Shown one piece after another: positions 43,987 to 55,355 of a stretch of 64,000 nucleotides of DNA. The stretch comes from Lathyrus oleraceus (lineage: Eukaryota; Streptophyta; Magnoliopsida; Fabales; Fabaceae): contig NC_066581.1 of the NCBI RefSeq assembly GCF_024323335.1, forward strand, positions 465,248,027 through 465,312,026, given 5' to 3'. The position numbers and the translations under genes were made by a program. Below the pieces are notes generated by a model. The model did not search any database and was not told the origin of the DNA. It saw only the letters and a program-made list of their open reading frames with translations. The stretch's first letter is position 1. Every line of letters begins with the position of its first letter.

Positions 43987-45972
43987 ATAGGCACTTAAAC
44001 AAGATACCTAAAATAATACCTACTTAAACAAGCAAGCATCATAGATGAAAGAACATGTAATTAGGTGAACACGCAAGCAAGAAACAAGGTAGCAGGAAAT
44101 ATGTTAATTGAACAATCACACATCAAACCAAAGGAAAAAGAGTTAAGTCAGACAAGAGATGAACATCTCCTACCCTTAAGAACCATCCTACTTGAACAAG
44201 TAAGGAGGCAAAACACAGAAATAAAGATTAACCAACCAAATGAAAATGTTATTAGACAAACATGGGGTAACAACTTATCATCATATTAAGAATTTAGACA
44301 TGTAAATCAAAGTCCCAAGGGTCATACATAAGAGGTTTTGGTATTATAAAACCCAAAAAGAAGCAAACACTTAAACAAGCTAGCATACAAGGCAACAAGT
44401 GTGAAGTGCTTAACTTAGCATGGTATAAGAAGGTGAATTGAAGTGAGGGAGATGAGAAGACATATAAGTCAGCAACTAAGGCACAATAAACTCATTATCA
44501 TCAACTAATCGTGCTTGTAAAATAAGTGTCACAAACATGTACAAAGGTAAGGTCACAAACAAACCTAATTGGAAACTAGTCCTCTAATCTAGGTGCTAAC
44601 AAGTAAAGACAAAAGAGAAGGGACATGGTGAATTAATAAGAGACAAACATGAACAAGATAATCAACTCAAACATGTCTCAATGGAATATCTAAACTCCAA
44701 ATAAGAATTGAAATCAAAGCATAAGCATTCAAGTAAGCAAGCATTCATTCAAGTCAACAAGATAAGTCAACAATTCTTAAACAAGAATTATGGGCACAAA
44801 GCAATTTAGACAAGAGAAGTAAATAAATTAAACATGTCATTCAAACATGAGAGACCTATAATCATCATCAAAGTATTATACCAAACGACATTCAAAGAGG
44901 GAGGCAAAAGATGAACATGGTGAAAACTAAACATGCCTCTAAATGGAAACAAACATCATGTTAAACAAAAGTAAGGATGGAACATGGAAATTAGGTATCA
45001 AAACCCATAAGTCAGAAACCAATGGCATGTTATATTAATCATGTAAACCAACCAAACATTAAAAAGCCATGGCACAAGATATGCTTAAGGAAAGATCACA
45101 AAGTGTGCAAACAAACAACATGAGTAAAACTCAATTATAACCTCAAACAAAAGGCAAGGAAAGACCTATAAAAATGAGTAAAAGGGATCTACCTCATGGT
45201 ATCTCAATCAAGAACAAAATATAACATTAAACCCTAAATGGTTGTACAAGTGCATTCCCTAAACAAACAAGTAAAGCAAACAAAGGCCAACCAAATAGGC
45301 ATGCATTGCATTACTCAAAAGAAATATTTAGGAGGATCCAAAGGCAAGTGGAAAATTAACAAGATAATAAGAAGTCAGTAACTCAAGAGTTTCTTAACAC
45401 GTATCTAAAAGTATGGCCAAGAAAAAGTTCAACATGGCACCAATCATCATCGATCATACAAGTCAAACATCAAGAAAGAATTCAAAAATGAACCAAAATT
45501 AAATATTAAATCAACAAAATAGTACCCAAATGTCCTACATACATGTGCCTAAGTATGCACAAAAATTGGGATGAAAAGTCAAAGGGAATCATCAAGAGCC
45601 AAACCCTAATCCAAAAACTAGGTCAAACCAAACACATATCATAATATAATTAAAATAAAATATTAAAACAATTATAAAATTAAAATATAAAATACAAAAA
45701 ATTAAATAACATGTTAAAATATAATCATGAATTTTTGGAGAATTTTTGGAGCATTGGAAATGATAAAATAAAATCAGAATAGATAAATAAAATAAAAGAA
45801 ATAAAAAGAAGCCAAAAGGATAATGGGGGCACATGAGTAAAAATGTGGAAACAACTGGATAATAGTTAAAACATACGCATGGGCCAAAAGTAGGGGGGTG
45901 GGGAAAGAGAAGTCACACGGCCCATGACCCAATTCCAATAATCTGATTTAAAAAAGTGTAAGAACAATATTT
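43987..45972. other. Unassigned A-rich repeat segment
   Basis: About 2 kb is strongly biased to A on the plus strand (long runs of AACAAAC, CAAGCA and AACATG), with no frame of coding character and no recognised domain. It probably belongs to a decayed retroelement, most likely an LTR read on the minus strand, but I find no terminal motif to prove it. Confidence 0.4.
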
Positions 45973-46237
45973 TGATTCTCCGATATATCTCTAAGTTATG
46001 ATGATAACAAAGAATGAAACAATTTGGTACCCTAACAGTTTTTCTTAAGTGTGCAAGATTCTAAGTTAAAATGACTCTGATAAGTCACCCTATGATCATC
46101 AAGAAATGAATATCTGGAATCTGAATTAGTCTAGAAGCACTGACCCAACACAAAGAGAAATCAGATCTGACTCTAAACAAATCTGAGGAACAATCACCTG
46201 AAGAATCCAACTCTGAAGTTCAAGCTCTGATTCTAAA

Positions 46238-46347
46238 GACTCTGTAAGAGTTATTTGAAGACTCTGTAAGAGATATATGAAGACACTACAAGAGATATCC
46301 AAATACTCTATAAGAGATATCTAAAGACTCTGCAAGAGATATCTGAA
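46238..46347 (+). repeat. Five 22-bp tandem repeats in copia U3
   Basis: The unit is close to GACTCTGTAAGAGATATCTG plus AA. It is repeated five times with two to four changes each, about 230 bases upstream of the TATA box. Confidence 0.88.
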
Positions 46348-46580
46348 GACTCTGATCATGCTCACCTCACTCTGACACATGCTCAGAAATATGCCATCAG
46401 ATATCACCTGATCAGAAACTTAAGCTTGAAGCATTCAAATTGTAGTACAATTAATTTTAATGAAACAATATATTATACTCCAAGACCTCTATGGAAAGGA
46501 TAAGAAATTTACTACCTTTAACTCCCACAGCTGGAACGAAATCTCTATTGATTTCCCCCCAACGATATCATCTCAAGTGC

Positions 46581-46588
46581 TATATAAA
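46581..46588 (+). promoter_or_regulatory. TATA box of copia LTR
   Basis: TATATAAA within GTGCTATATAAAGGCC, at the expected U3/R side of the LTR. Confidence 0.65.
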
Positions 46589-47067
46589 GGCCTCCTTACA
46601 ACTTGCTGAAAATACAACTTTCATACAACAACATTCTCATTCTCTAAATATTCTTCACCACTATTGTTGTAAGAAATAGTTTCCATAGAGGAGCTGTTGC
46701 TCAATATTATGTGGTTGTTCTTAAAGTGTGTTTATACTGCTTATCTAGAAGCATATAGCCAAACACTTGTAATTCTTGAAATTGTTTGTGATTCCTCAAG
46801 TGACTTGTTTAGGTCTGTAGACTTGATAGGGCTAAGAGGTTGTTAAACTCTTAGAGGAATTTTGTAATCTGTTGAGATTAGTGGATTAAGTCCTTATTGA
46901 AGGCGAAATCACCTTGGTCGGGTGGACTGGAGTAGCTTTGAATTTCAAGCGAACCAGGATAAATCGTTTGTGTTATTATTATTTATTTTGTGTGTGTTAT
47001 TTCAAAAAGATTTTAATTCCTGTGAAAACAATTCAAACCCCCTTTTTTGTTTTTCTCTACCTTCAAT

Positions 47068-47079
47068 TGGTATCAGAGC
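47068..47079 (+). other. Copia primer-binding site
   Basis: TGGTATCAGAGC is the standard plant Ty1/copia site complementary to initiator tRNA-Met. Confidence 0.9.
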
Positions 47080-47148
47080 TTCAACCCTGTTATTCATTTT
47101 TGAATCAAACACTTAACTATGTAGAGAGAGCCAAGGTGAGAAAACTTC

Positions 47149-48793
47149 ATGGCTAACACAAACGAAAGAGATAGATACAATGCAAAACCTCCAGTTTTTG
47201 ACGGAGAAAAATTTGACTATTGGAAGGACAGAATTCAGACTTTCTTCCTAGGCTATGACGCTGATCTTTGGGATATGGTTACAAATGGTTATGAGCTACT
47301 CATCTCTGAAATTGGTATTTAAATTCCAAGAAGCAGAATGAGCGACGATCAGAAGCGTGATTTCAAGAATCACCAAAAAGCCAGAACCATTATGTTACCC
47401 ATCTCTTGAAAATGACGCACGAAGGCAACAACCAAGTTAAAGAGACTAAGGCTTTGGCCTTAATCCAGAAGTATGAAGCCTTCAAAATGGAAGATGATGA
47501 AGCTGTAGTATATCCCTTGTTCTCAAGGTTCCAAACCTTGGTTGCAGGACTCAAGGTTCTTGACAAGGGATATACTACAGTAGATCACATTAAGAAGATA
47601 ATCAGAAGTCTTCCCAAGAAGTGGAAACCTATGGTTACTGCTTTGAAGTTATCCAAGGATCTGAACAACGTAAGTCTTGAAGAAATTATCAGCTCTCTCA
47701 GAAGTCATGAAATAGATCTAGAAGAAGATAAACCCCAGAAGAAAAGAAAATATGTTGCTCTAAAGTCTAGATTAGAAAGAAGAAAGCCAGAAAGGAACAA
47801 AGCCTTTCAAGTTGAGGAGGAAGAAGTTGATGACTCTAAGAACGAAGATTCTGATGATGAAGAAGAATTATCTATTCTTTTCAGAAGAATCAAACAACTT
47901 TGGAGAAAAAGACAAAACAACTTCAGAAGGCCCAGACAGAAGGGAGACCGTCCAGATTCAAGCTCCAGAGGAAGACCCAACAAGGAAGTAACATGTTATG
48001 AATGCAAAGAGCCTAGAAACTACATAAATGATTGTCCAAAGCTAAAGAAGGATAGCTCTAGAAAATAAACTTCAAGAAGAACTCATTCAAAACAAAGAAG
48101 AAAGGACTCATGGCAACATGGGACGACTTTGAATCTGAAGCTTCAGAACCTGATTTTGAAGAGGAGAAGGCAAACGTAACATTCATGGCCACTACCTCTG
48201 GAAGTTCATATGAAACAGAGTCTGACTCTGAAGAGGTATTCTATGACTTTTCTCGCTCTGATCTTGAATCCTGTTTGTCAGAATCTCTGAGCTTGTATCA
48301 GAAGCTTCGACAAAAATTCAAGAACCTGAAAAAGGTTCATGAGGAGGCTGTTGAAAAGTGTGATAAGCTTGAGAAAGAAGTTTCTGAACTTAAAGAAAAT
48401 AATTTTATTCTTGAAAGAGAAAAATATTTTTCAACTAAGAGATGTTCAAAACTTAAGGAAACTCTTTCGAAAGCTCCACCTACTTCTGACACTATTTTAT
48501 ACAAATATGATACAACCTTTCACAAATTTTTAAACAACAACATTGATAGAAGCATAATGACTTCTATGATCTATGGTGTTATTCATAATATAAAAAGAGG
48601 ATTTGGTTATGACTCTGATGACGATGATCAAAAACCTTTTATAGAAAATAAACCAAAATCCCTTTTTCTTACCATTATACACCGGTACAGACACAGAAGT
48701 TCAGTAACGCTAGAAAACCTAAAGTTCTCAGAAACTCTGGGAAAACTAATCCTAAAGGACCCAAAATATTATGGGTACCAAAAGATAAAATAA
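47149..48793 (+). pseudogene. gag: Copia gag, broken
   Basis: Gag starts at ATG 47149 (PPVFDGEKFDYWKDRI). It meets TAA at 47320-47322, then loses a segment and shifts frame near 47395-47410, where the next open piece (47406-48068) begins just before THEGNNQVKETKALALIQKYEAFKM. The zinc knuckle near 47998-48040 reads CYECKEPRNYINDC, with Asn in place of the required His. Another frameshift lies between 48068 and 48110. The acidic, Ser-rich and Glu/Lys coiled part (48110-48793) is typical of SIRE/Maximus gag C-termini. Confidence 0.82.
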
Positions 48794-48796
48794 TGT

Positions 48797-50453
48797 ATGT
48801 TGCAAATATCCTATGAAGTAGAATTGAAAAACCAGTCATGGTACCTGGACTCTGGATGGTTGCGACACATGACGGGAAGAAAGCATATGTTCCAAGACCT
48901 AGAACTTAAAGATGTTGGCTTTGTAGGCTTTGGTGGAAATCAGAAAGGGAGAATCAGAGGATCTGGAATAGTTGGTAACAAATATCTTTCCTCTATTTCT
49001 GATATTCTTTATGTTGAGGGATTAATGCATAAGTTGTTATCCATAAGTCAATTAAGTGATAACGGTTATGATATTATTTTTAATTAAAAAACGTGCAAGA
49101 CTGTCAATCAGAAAAATATCACAGTCCTTTTCACTGGAAAGAGGAAAAATAAAATTTATAAAATAAAACTCTCAGATTTGAAAAACCAAAACGTGAAATG
49201 TTTGATATCTGCTAATGAAGAGCAATGGGTGTCGCATAGACGTTTGGGTCACATTAGCTTAAGGAGAATTTCTCAGCTAAATAAACTTGAGTTAGTCAGA
49301 GGCCTGCCTAAGATGATGCTCTTTGTGAAGCATGTTAAAAAGGGAAATTTTCTAAAACCACTTTCAAAACCAAAAATGTTGTTTCCACCTCCAGACCTCT
49401 GGAACTTCTACGCATTGATCTCTTTAGACCTGTTAAGACATCATCAATCAATGGTAAGAAGTATGGACTTGTCATTGTTGATGACTACAGACGTTGGACA
49501 TGGGTGAAATTCTTAAGGCACAAGAATGAGTCACATTCTGTGTTCACCAGTTTTTGTTCAAAAGTGCAAAATGAATATGACTTTACGATTATCATAGTCA
49601 GAAGTGATCATTAGATGAATTTGAAAATAAACTTTTTGAAGAACTTTTTGACTCTAATGGAATATCCCATGTTTTCTCCTGTCCTAGAACTCCACGGCAA
49701 AATGGATTTGTAGAAAGGAAGAATAAGATTCTCCAAGAAATGACCCAAACCATGATCAATGAGACTAATGTGGCTAAGCACTTCTGGGCAGAAGTTGTGA
49801 ATACAATATGTTATATTCAGAATAGAATCTTTATCAGACCTATTATGGAGAAGACTCCTTATGAACTGTGCAAGGGAATAAAACCCAACATTGCTTATTT
49901 TCATCCTTTTGGATGCTCTTGTTTTATTTTAAACACTAAAGACAATTTGAACAAGTTTGACTATAAGGCACAAAAATTATGTTGGGATACTCAGAATGTT
50001 CTAAAGGACATCGAGTATACAATACAGAAACACAAATTATGGAAGAATAAATTCATGTCAAATTTGATGATAAGCTTGACTTTGAAAAGTCAATGTTAGT
50101 TGAGAAAATTGTAGATCTGGAGATCACACTTACAGGGTCTGACGAAAAGATAAATGATTCTGAAGAAGCTGAAAGAGGAACTTCAGAAGCACCTGAACAC
50201 ACAATCAATAAGAAAAGACAAAGAAATAGGAAGAATATTTTTGAAGAACTAATTTTGGGAAAAAATGATGAACCTGTCAGAACAAGATCAACATTCAAAG
50301 TTTTTGAAGAAACACTTCTGGGACTAGTACCTCTAATAGAGCCAACATCCTATGAAGAAGCTCTTTAATATAAAGAATGGATTCTGGCAATGAAAGAAGA
50401 ACTTGATCAGTTTTCCAGAAATGACGTTTGGGATCTTGTACTAAGACCCAAGG
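48797..50453 (+). pseudogene. pol: Copia protease and integrase, broken
   Basis: The protease active site is WYLDSGWLRHMTG (about 48839-48877). An in-frame TAA stops the frame at 49085-49087. The pre-integrase zinc region is HRRLGHISLRR (about 49228-49260), followed by a damaged HHCC finger. The integrase core survives as HVFSCPRTPRQNGFVERKN (about 49668-49725) and FWAEVVNTICYIQNR (to about 49830). The frame breaks around 49507-49740 and 50099. The frame then approaches RT (WILAMKEELDQF; VWDLVLRPKGT) up to the solo LTR at 50459. Confidence 0.83.
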
Positions 50454-52779
50454 GAACCCGTCGTACCCCAAATTTTGACCACCTTCTCTTAACCTAGGAT
50501 TTATATCACTAACATGTCCAAAGACCATCTAAGTCATCTGGCCAAATCCCAATGACCTAAAATGTCAAAGGGGGACATTTTGACTTCTTAGTCCCTCTTA
50601 GAAGTTGATTATTTAGATTTTTTTTGAAATAACATAATTTGTAGGATTATACTAAAAAAAGGTTTATTACTATGAAAATTAATTTTAGAGAAAAAATAAA
50701 TATGATTAGAAATTATAATAGTATATCTCATTAGATTATATTACTTAAAAATATAAGTATTATATTATGGTATTAATTATTTAATGAAATTATAGATTAA
50801 TAATTTATGAGATTTTTTTTTTGGCTCAGTTATTATTCGCTAGGAAAATATTTTAGCTATCTAAGTATTTAAATTATTATAAAAACTATTTGTTTTTATT
50901 TAAGTATTTAGGAGTGTCATTTTATTTTGAATGAGTACAATAGTCTAATGGAGGGTAGAACATGGGCATGGAGTTATGAGTGTGAGAGGTCATGAGTTTG
51001 AATCCTATAAAATATCATTTTTCACTTTTTACCTTTTATTTTTATCAAAATAAATTACATTTTTTACTTTCTTTAAAGTTTAATTTAAAACAGTTTTAGA
51101 TAAATATTCTATTTTATGCACTTTTATTTAGAAAGAGTAAAAAGGAAGAGAATGTTATTTACTTGTTTTAAAAAGAGTAAAAAAAAATCAAAATTAAATT
51201 ATTATTAGGATATTAGTCTTTTGATGCAATTTTGTTTCAAATAAGCATAATAATCCATTTGGTTAACACTTGAGTGAAAGGAGTATTAGTCATGATGTTT
51301 AAGGTTCAAATCCAATTTGAGACCTTTTATGTTATTTTATTGTTTTTTATCACTATTTTAGTTTTGATTTATTTAATTTTTTTCTTTTTTATATTTATTA
51401 TAAGTTATTATTATATATTTTATTTTTGTTATTAATTTTAATTATCATTATAAAAAAATATCCTTGTCATTAATATAAACTATTATTAGTTATTATAAAA
51501 ACCCAAAATAATATTATTATCATATTTATAAAAAAAAAATATCCTTGTCATTAATATATAGAAAAATTCATCCATCCATCATTAACAACCCAAACAATAA
51601 ACAAAAGGAAAAAAATAACGATAACAAATCAAAATCCATAGAAAAATTCTGGATTGAGGGAGAAAACAAGCAAAATCACAACCGCCACATTTTTGCTCAT
51701 TCCACATCGCGCGTTGCCTTCCTATCGCGAATCACTCCACCCCCACCAGCCACGTAGCATGCTCCTGCCGCACCACCAACGAGTCCAGCCGTCGGCAAAA
51801 TGTCCCTCCATAATACCAGATCCGCAGTGCAACGACACCTTCCACAACGGTACCATTTTTTCATTTGTTGTCTTTATCATTATATGTATGCTTGTGATTG
51901 CTCTTGTTAGAAAGAGTGGAAATTTTATGAAAACGAAAAGCCAAGCGAGAGAGATCGAGGAAGGAGATAAAGGAATTTTTTTCTCTGTATTTTTTCTTTC
52001 TTCATTGTAACAAAGGGTGAGTAGAAGAGAGAGATAATTTTGTTTGTTTTTGAGTAAAATAATGTTGTTAGATGTACTACTTGTTATTTGTTTTGTTTGT
52101 ATTGTGCTAAATTGGTATACACATGATTGATTTCTATTGGTCCTCATTAATGGTTGAAAAGTCAATATTGGAAATGCATTTATTTTCTTGTTTGAAATAA
52201 AAACGTGGAAAAGAGAGAAGAGTAGCTTATTTTTCCGACTTTCTTACTTTCAATGCAGTTTTTACTGAACATTTAATTTTAAAAAAACAAGAGAACTGGT
52301 TGAACCATCCCATCCAATAATGCTACCACTTTTATTTTTTTAATTTATTATTTAATTCATTTATTTAATATTAGAATTTAGTTTAATTTAGATTTGGGTC
52401 TGCCTCTCTTTCTAGTGACACACCATAATCATAGTCCATTATTAGCATAGTTAATTCGCACCTCCTAGGATTTTATTTTATTTTCTTATTTGTATTAGTT
52501 ATTTTCTATTTTATTTATTAATTAGAATTATTATTTAGGGTTAGATAATTGATAGACTACAATTAATTAGCAAAATAAAAAATACCAAAAATACATATAT
52601 AATTAAAAGCTTAATTAGGTTTTTGATTAGGATATTGTTAAGTAATAGGATCTAATTGGAATAATTAAGCATAATTATGCATAATTAGATTAATATATAA
52701 TTAATTAGCATCATTATTATATTTTCATTTAGAAAAATATATAATTGAATAGTTAATATTAATTAATTAGGAAATTAGG

Positions 52780-53400
52780 GAATATGGGATAACTATGGGA
52801 TAATATGGGATAAAATATATGGATAATTTTAGAGATAATATGGGATAAAATTTAGGGATAATTTCTAGGATTTTAAGGAATGTAAATTAGGGATAAAATT
52901 GGGATAGGGGATATATCTTATTACATTTTATTTAATTTTCTTAATTAAATTAAATTATATTTTCAAATCAAATGGGACAAGGACATGGGATAAAGTTCTA
53001 GGAATTTTCAAGGGATAAATTTATGGACAAAATTATGGATAAGGGTTATGTCTAAATATTCGATTATAATCACTAATTTATTTTCTTAAATAAATTAAAT
53101 ATTTTTATTTTTATAACACAATATGGGATAAAATATATAACAATTGTTAGGGTTAAAATTGGGATAAGGGATATATCTTATTACATCTAAATTAATTTAT
53201 TTTTATTAATTAAATTATATTATATTTTTAAATTTAATGGGATAAGAATGCGAGATACAATGTGGGATAAAACTCTTTTGTTTTTAAGGGTTAAATTGGG
53301 GATAAAATCGGGATAAATGATTACATCTAATACATAACTATGACTCCTAATTTATTTTCTCAAATAAATTAAAACAATATTTTTCGCAAGGGATAAAGGG
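52780..53400. repeat. Degenerate GGGATAAAAT repeats in solo LTR
   Basis: Many irregular variants of GGGATAA(A/T)AT occur, and a longer unit containing GGGATATATCTTATTACAT is present twice (about 52906 and 53168). Confidence 0.7.
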
Positions 53401-53544
53401 ATAAAGTCAATTCAAACTCACTTCAAATCATAAGACCTCTACCCTAGTGTATTGAGGCATTTTCTAAGATTACTTCTCTGTCCCGATGCGTGAGAAATTT
53501 TAAGGGATAAAAATAACCAACCAACCAACATTTTTTAAGACGAA

Positions 53545-53606
53545 CTACGAGGCTTTGATCCTTCAATAAATTTGAGGGTACGTAGGCATAGAGTTGTAAG
53601 ACTCTA
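53545..53606 (+). other. LTR double-hairpin module in solo LTR
   Basis: The outer stem is CTACG/CGTAG; the inner stem CCTTCAA pairs with TTTGAGG through one wobble. Hairpin B is a perfect TAGAGT/ACTCTA around TGTAAG (53589-53606), followed by GCGAG. The bases differ from the Ogre modules while the pairing holds. Confidence 0.7.
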
Positions 53607-53924
53607 GCGAGTATAATAATCAAAAACATTTTTTAGGGATTCACTTACGAAAATAATAAAACATTTTTATATATAAATATAACGAATAATTAAACAATTA
53701 ATCAATATCAAGCAAACACCCTAAAAACACACATTAACCCTATAATTGAAGGAGGACCCCATTGAGTACAATGGAGGTAAGGGGTGCCTAACATCTTCCC
53801 CTTAACTGACTCCCGAACCTAGTATCTCACCCTTAGTCATTAGGTTTTATCATTATTTCCCTATTCCTTAGGAATGAATAAAGGATGATGGCGACTCTGT
53901 CATTTTTCCAGCCGAGACAGAACC

Positions 53925-55334
53925 CATGTGATTGGAACTAAATGGGTTTACATAAACAAGATAAATGAAAAGGGTGATGTTGTCAGAAACAAAACATGGC
54001 TGGTGGAACAGGGTTATGGTCAACAAGAAGGAATTGACTACAATGAAACCTTTGCTCCAGTCATTAGGTTAGAATCTATTCGTCTTCTTGTATCTTTTGC
54101 TGTTAATTATTCTATTAAACTAGATCAAATGGACGTCAAAAGTGCATTTCTGAATGGTTACATTTCTGAAGATGTGTATGTCAATTAACCTCCTGGCTTT
54201 GAAAATTCAAAACTTCCATAACATTTTTTCGAACTTAAAAAATCTCTTTACGGTCTGAAACAAGCTCCCAGAGCTTGATATGAAAGACTTAGTTCATTTC
54301 TTCTGGAAAATGACTTTATCAGAGGCAAAGTGGACTCCACTCTCTTTTGCAAAAACATCAGAAACGATCTTATGATATGTCATATTTATGTTGATGATAT
54401 AATATGTGGTTATGCTAACCCCTTTGTTTGCCAAAAAATATCTGAGTTAATGCATGCATAATTTGAAATGAGCTTAATGCAAGAACTAAAGTTCTTTATG
54501 GGCATTCAAATCAATCAAACATCAGAAGCCACGTATATCTATCATAGCAAATACATAAAAGATCTTATGAAGAAATTTGACATGTCAGAAACAATGTCAA
54601 CTAAGACTCCCATGAATCCTACTTGCATTTTGGAGAAGGAAGAAGTATGTCAAAAGGTATGTCAGAAACTCTATCGTGGTATGATAGGCTCTCTTCTTTA
54701 TGTGATTGATTCTTGTCCTAATATATTATTCAGCGTATGTTTGTGTGCTAGATTTTAGTCAGATCCAATGGAATCTTACTTAACTGATGTTAAGAGAATC
54801 CTCAAGTATATGAAAGGAACACCTAATCTCAACTTGATGTATAAGAAAACATCAGAGTATAGGCTTTTTGGGTATTGTGATGCAGATTATGCTGGAGATA
54901 GGTTAGAATGCAAAAGTACATCTGGGAACTGTCAATTTCTGGGAGGAAACCTCATCTCATGGGCAAGCAAAAGACAATTAACCATTGCACTTACAACTGC
55001 AGAAGTAGAATATATCTCAGCTTCACTTTACATCACTCAGATGCTCTAAATGAAGAATCAGCTTGAGGACTTTCAGATATATGAGAGTAACATTCATATC
55101 TTTTGTGATAATACTGCTGCAATTTGCTTAAGTAAGAATCCAATTTTACATTCCAGAGCGAAGCGCATAGAAATTAAACACCACTTTATCAGAGATTATA
55201 TTCAGGAAGGGATAATTGTTTTAAAATTTATAGATACAAACTATCAATGGGCTGATATCTTTACAAAACCATTACCTGAAGATAGATTTCTCTTCATTTT
55301 GAAAAATTTAAATATGGCAGATTGCCCAGAATGA
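53925..55334 (+). pseudogene. pol: Copia reverse transcriptase and RNase H, broken
   Basis: RT resumes after the solo LTR with IGTKWVYINK and FAPVIRLESIRLL, MDVKSAFLNG, then YGLKQAPRA and YVDDI (about 54390-54405). Stops occur at 54186, about 54220, 54279, about 54462 and 54756, and RNase H (DADYAGD; TTAEVEYIS; FCDNTAAICLSKNP; ADIFTKPLP) has TAA at 55047-55049. It ends at 55332-55334 with the usual short tail. No envelope-like frame follows before the next LTR. Confidence 0.88.
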
Positions 55335-55355
55335 ATTTAAACATGTGCTTCTCAT

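Larger units (their letters stand above)
45973..47065 (+). repeat. 5' LTR of copia element (start approximate)
   Basis: The end is firm: TTCA at 47065, two bases before the PBS. The start is placed at TGATTCTCCG (45973) by the TG rule and is uncertain. It contains five 22-bp tandem repeats (46238-46347) and a TATA box (46581-46588). Confidence 0.68.
50459..53919 (+). mobile_element. Solo Ogre-like (Tat) LTR inserted in copia RT
   Basis: It is flanked by GAACC on both sides (50454-50458 and 53920-53924), and removing it plus one GAACC restores the RT reading across PKGT to IGTKWV. The left end is CGTCGTACCCC, apparently TG mutated to CG; the right end is GAGACA. It ends with GGCGACTCTGTCATTTTT, like the Ogre LTR ends here, and has one double-hairpin module at 53545-53606. 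No PBS, coding region or second LTR is present. The interior is very AT-rich. Open frames near 51545-52165 lack conserved character. Confidence 0.87.
45973..55355 (+). mobile_element. Ty1/copia retrotransposon, SIRE/Maximus-like, decayed and interrupted
   Basis: Order is 5' LTR, tRNA-Met-type PBS, gag, protease, integrase, RT, RNase H. Integrase before RT marks it as Ty1/copia; the style of gag and of the U5 sequence before the PBS suggests the SIRE/Maximus lineage. It is full of stops and frameshifts. A solo Ogre-like LTR splits RT at 50459-53919, and another LTR (from 55356) cuts it off shortly after RNase H, so no 3' LTR is visible. Confidence 0.87.

Noticed and set aside
51545..52165. Small frames in the solo LTR, one with a hydrophobic segment
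   Set aside because: They lie within an LTR bounded by a target-site duplication, on both strands, without homology or supporting signals.
54900..55355. Envelope-like third ORF expected in some SIRE-type copia elements
   Set aside because: Only about 20 bases separate the RNase H stop from the next LTR, so no such ORF is present in the window.
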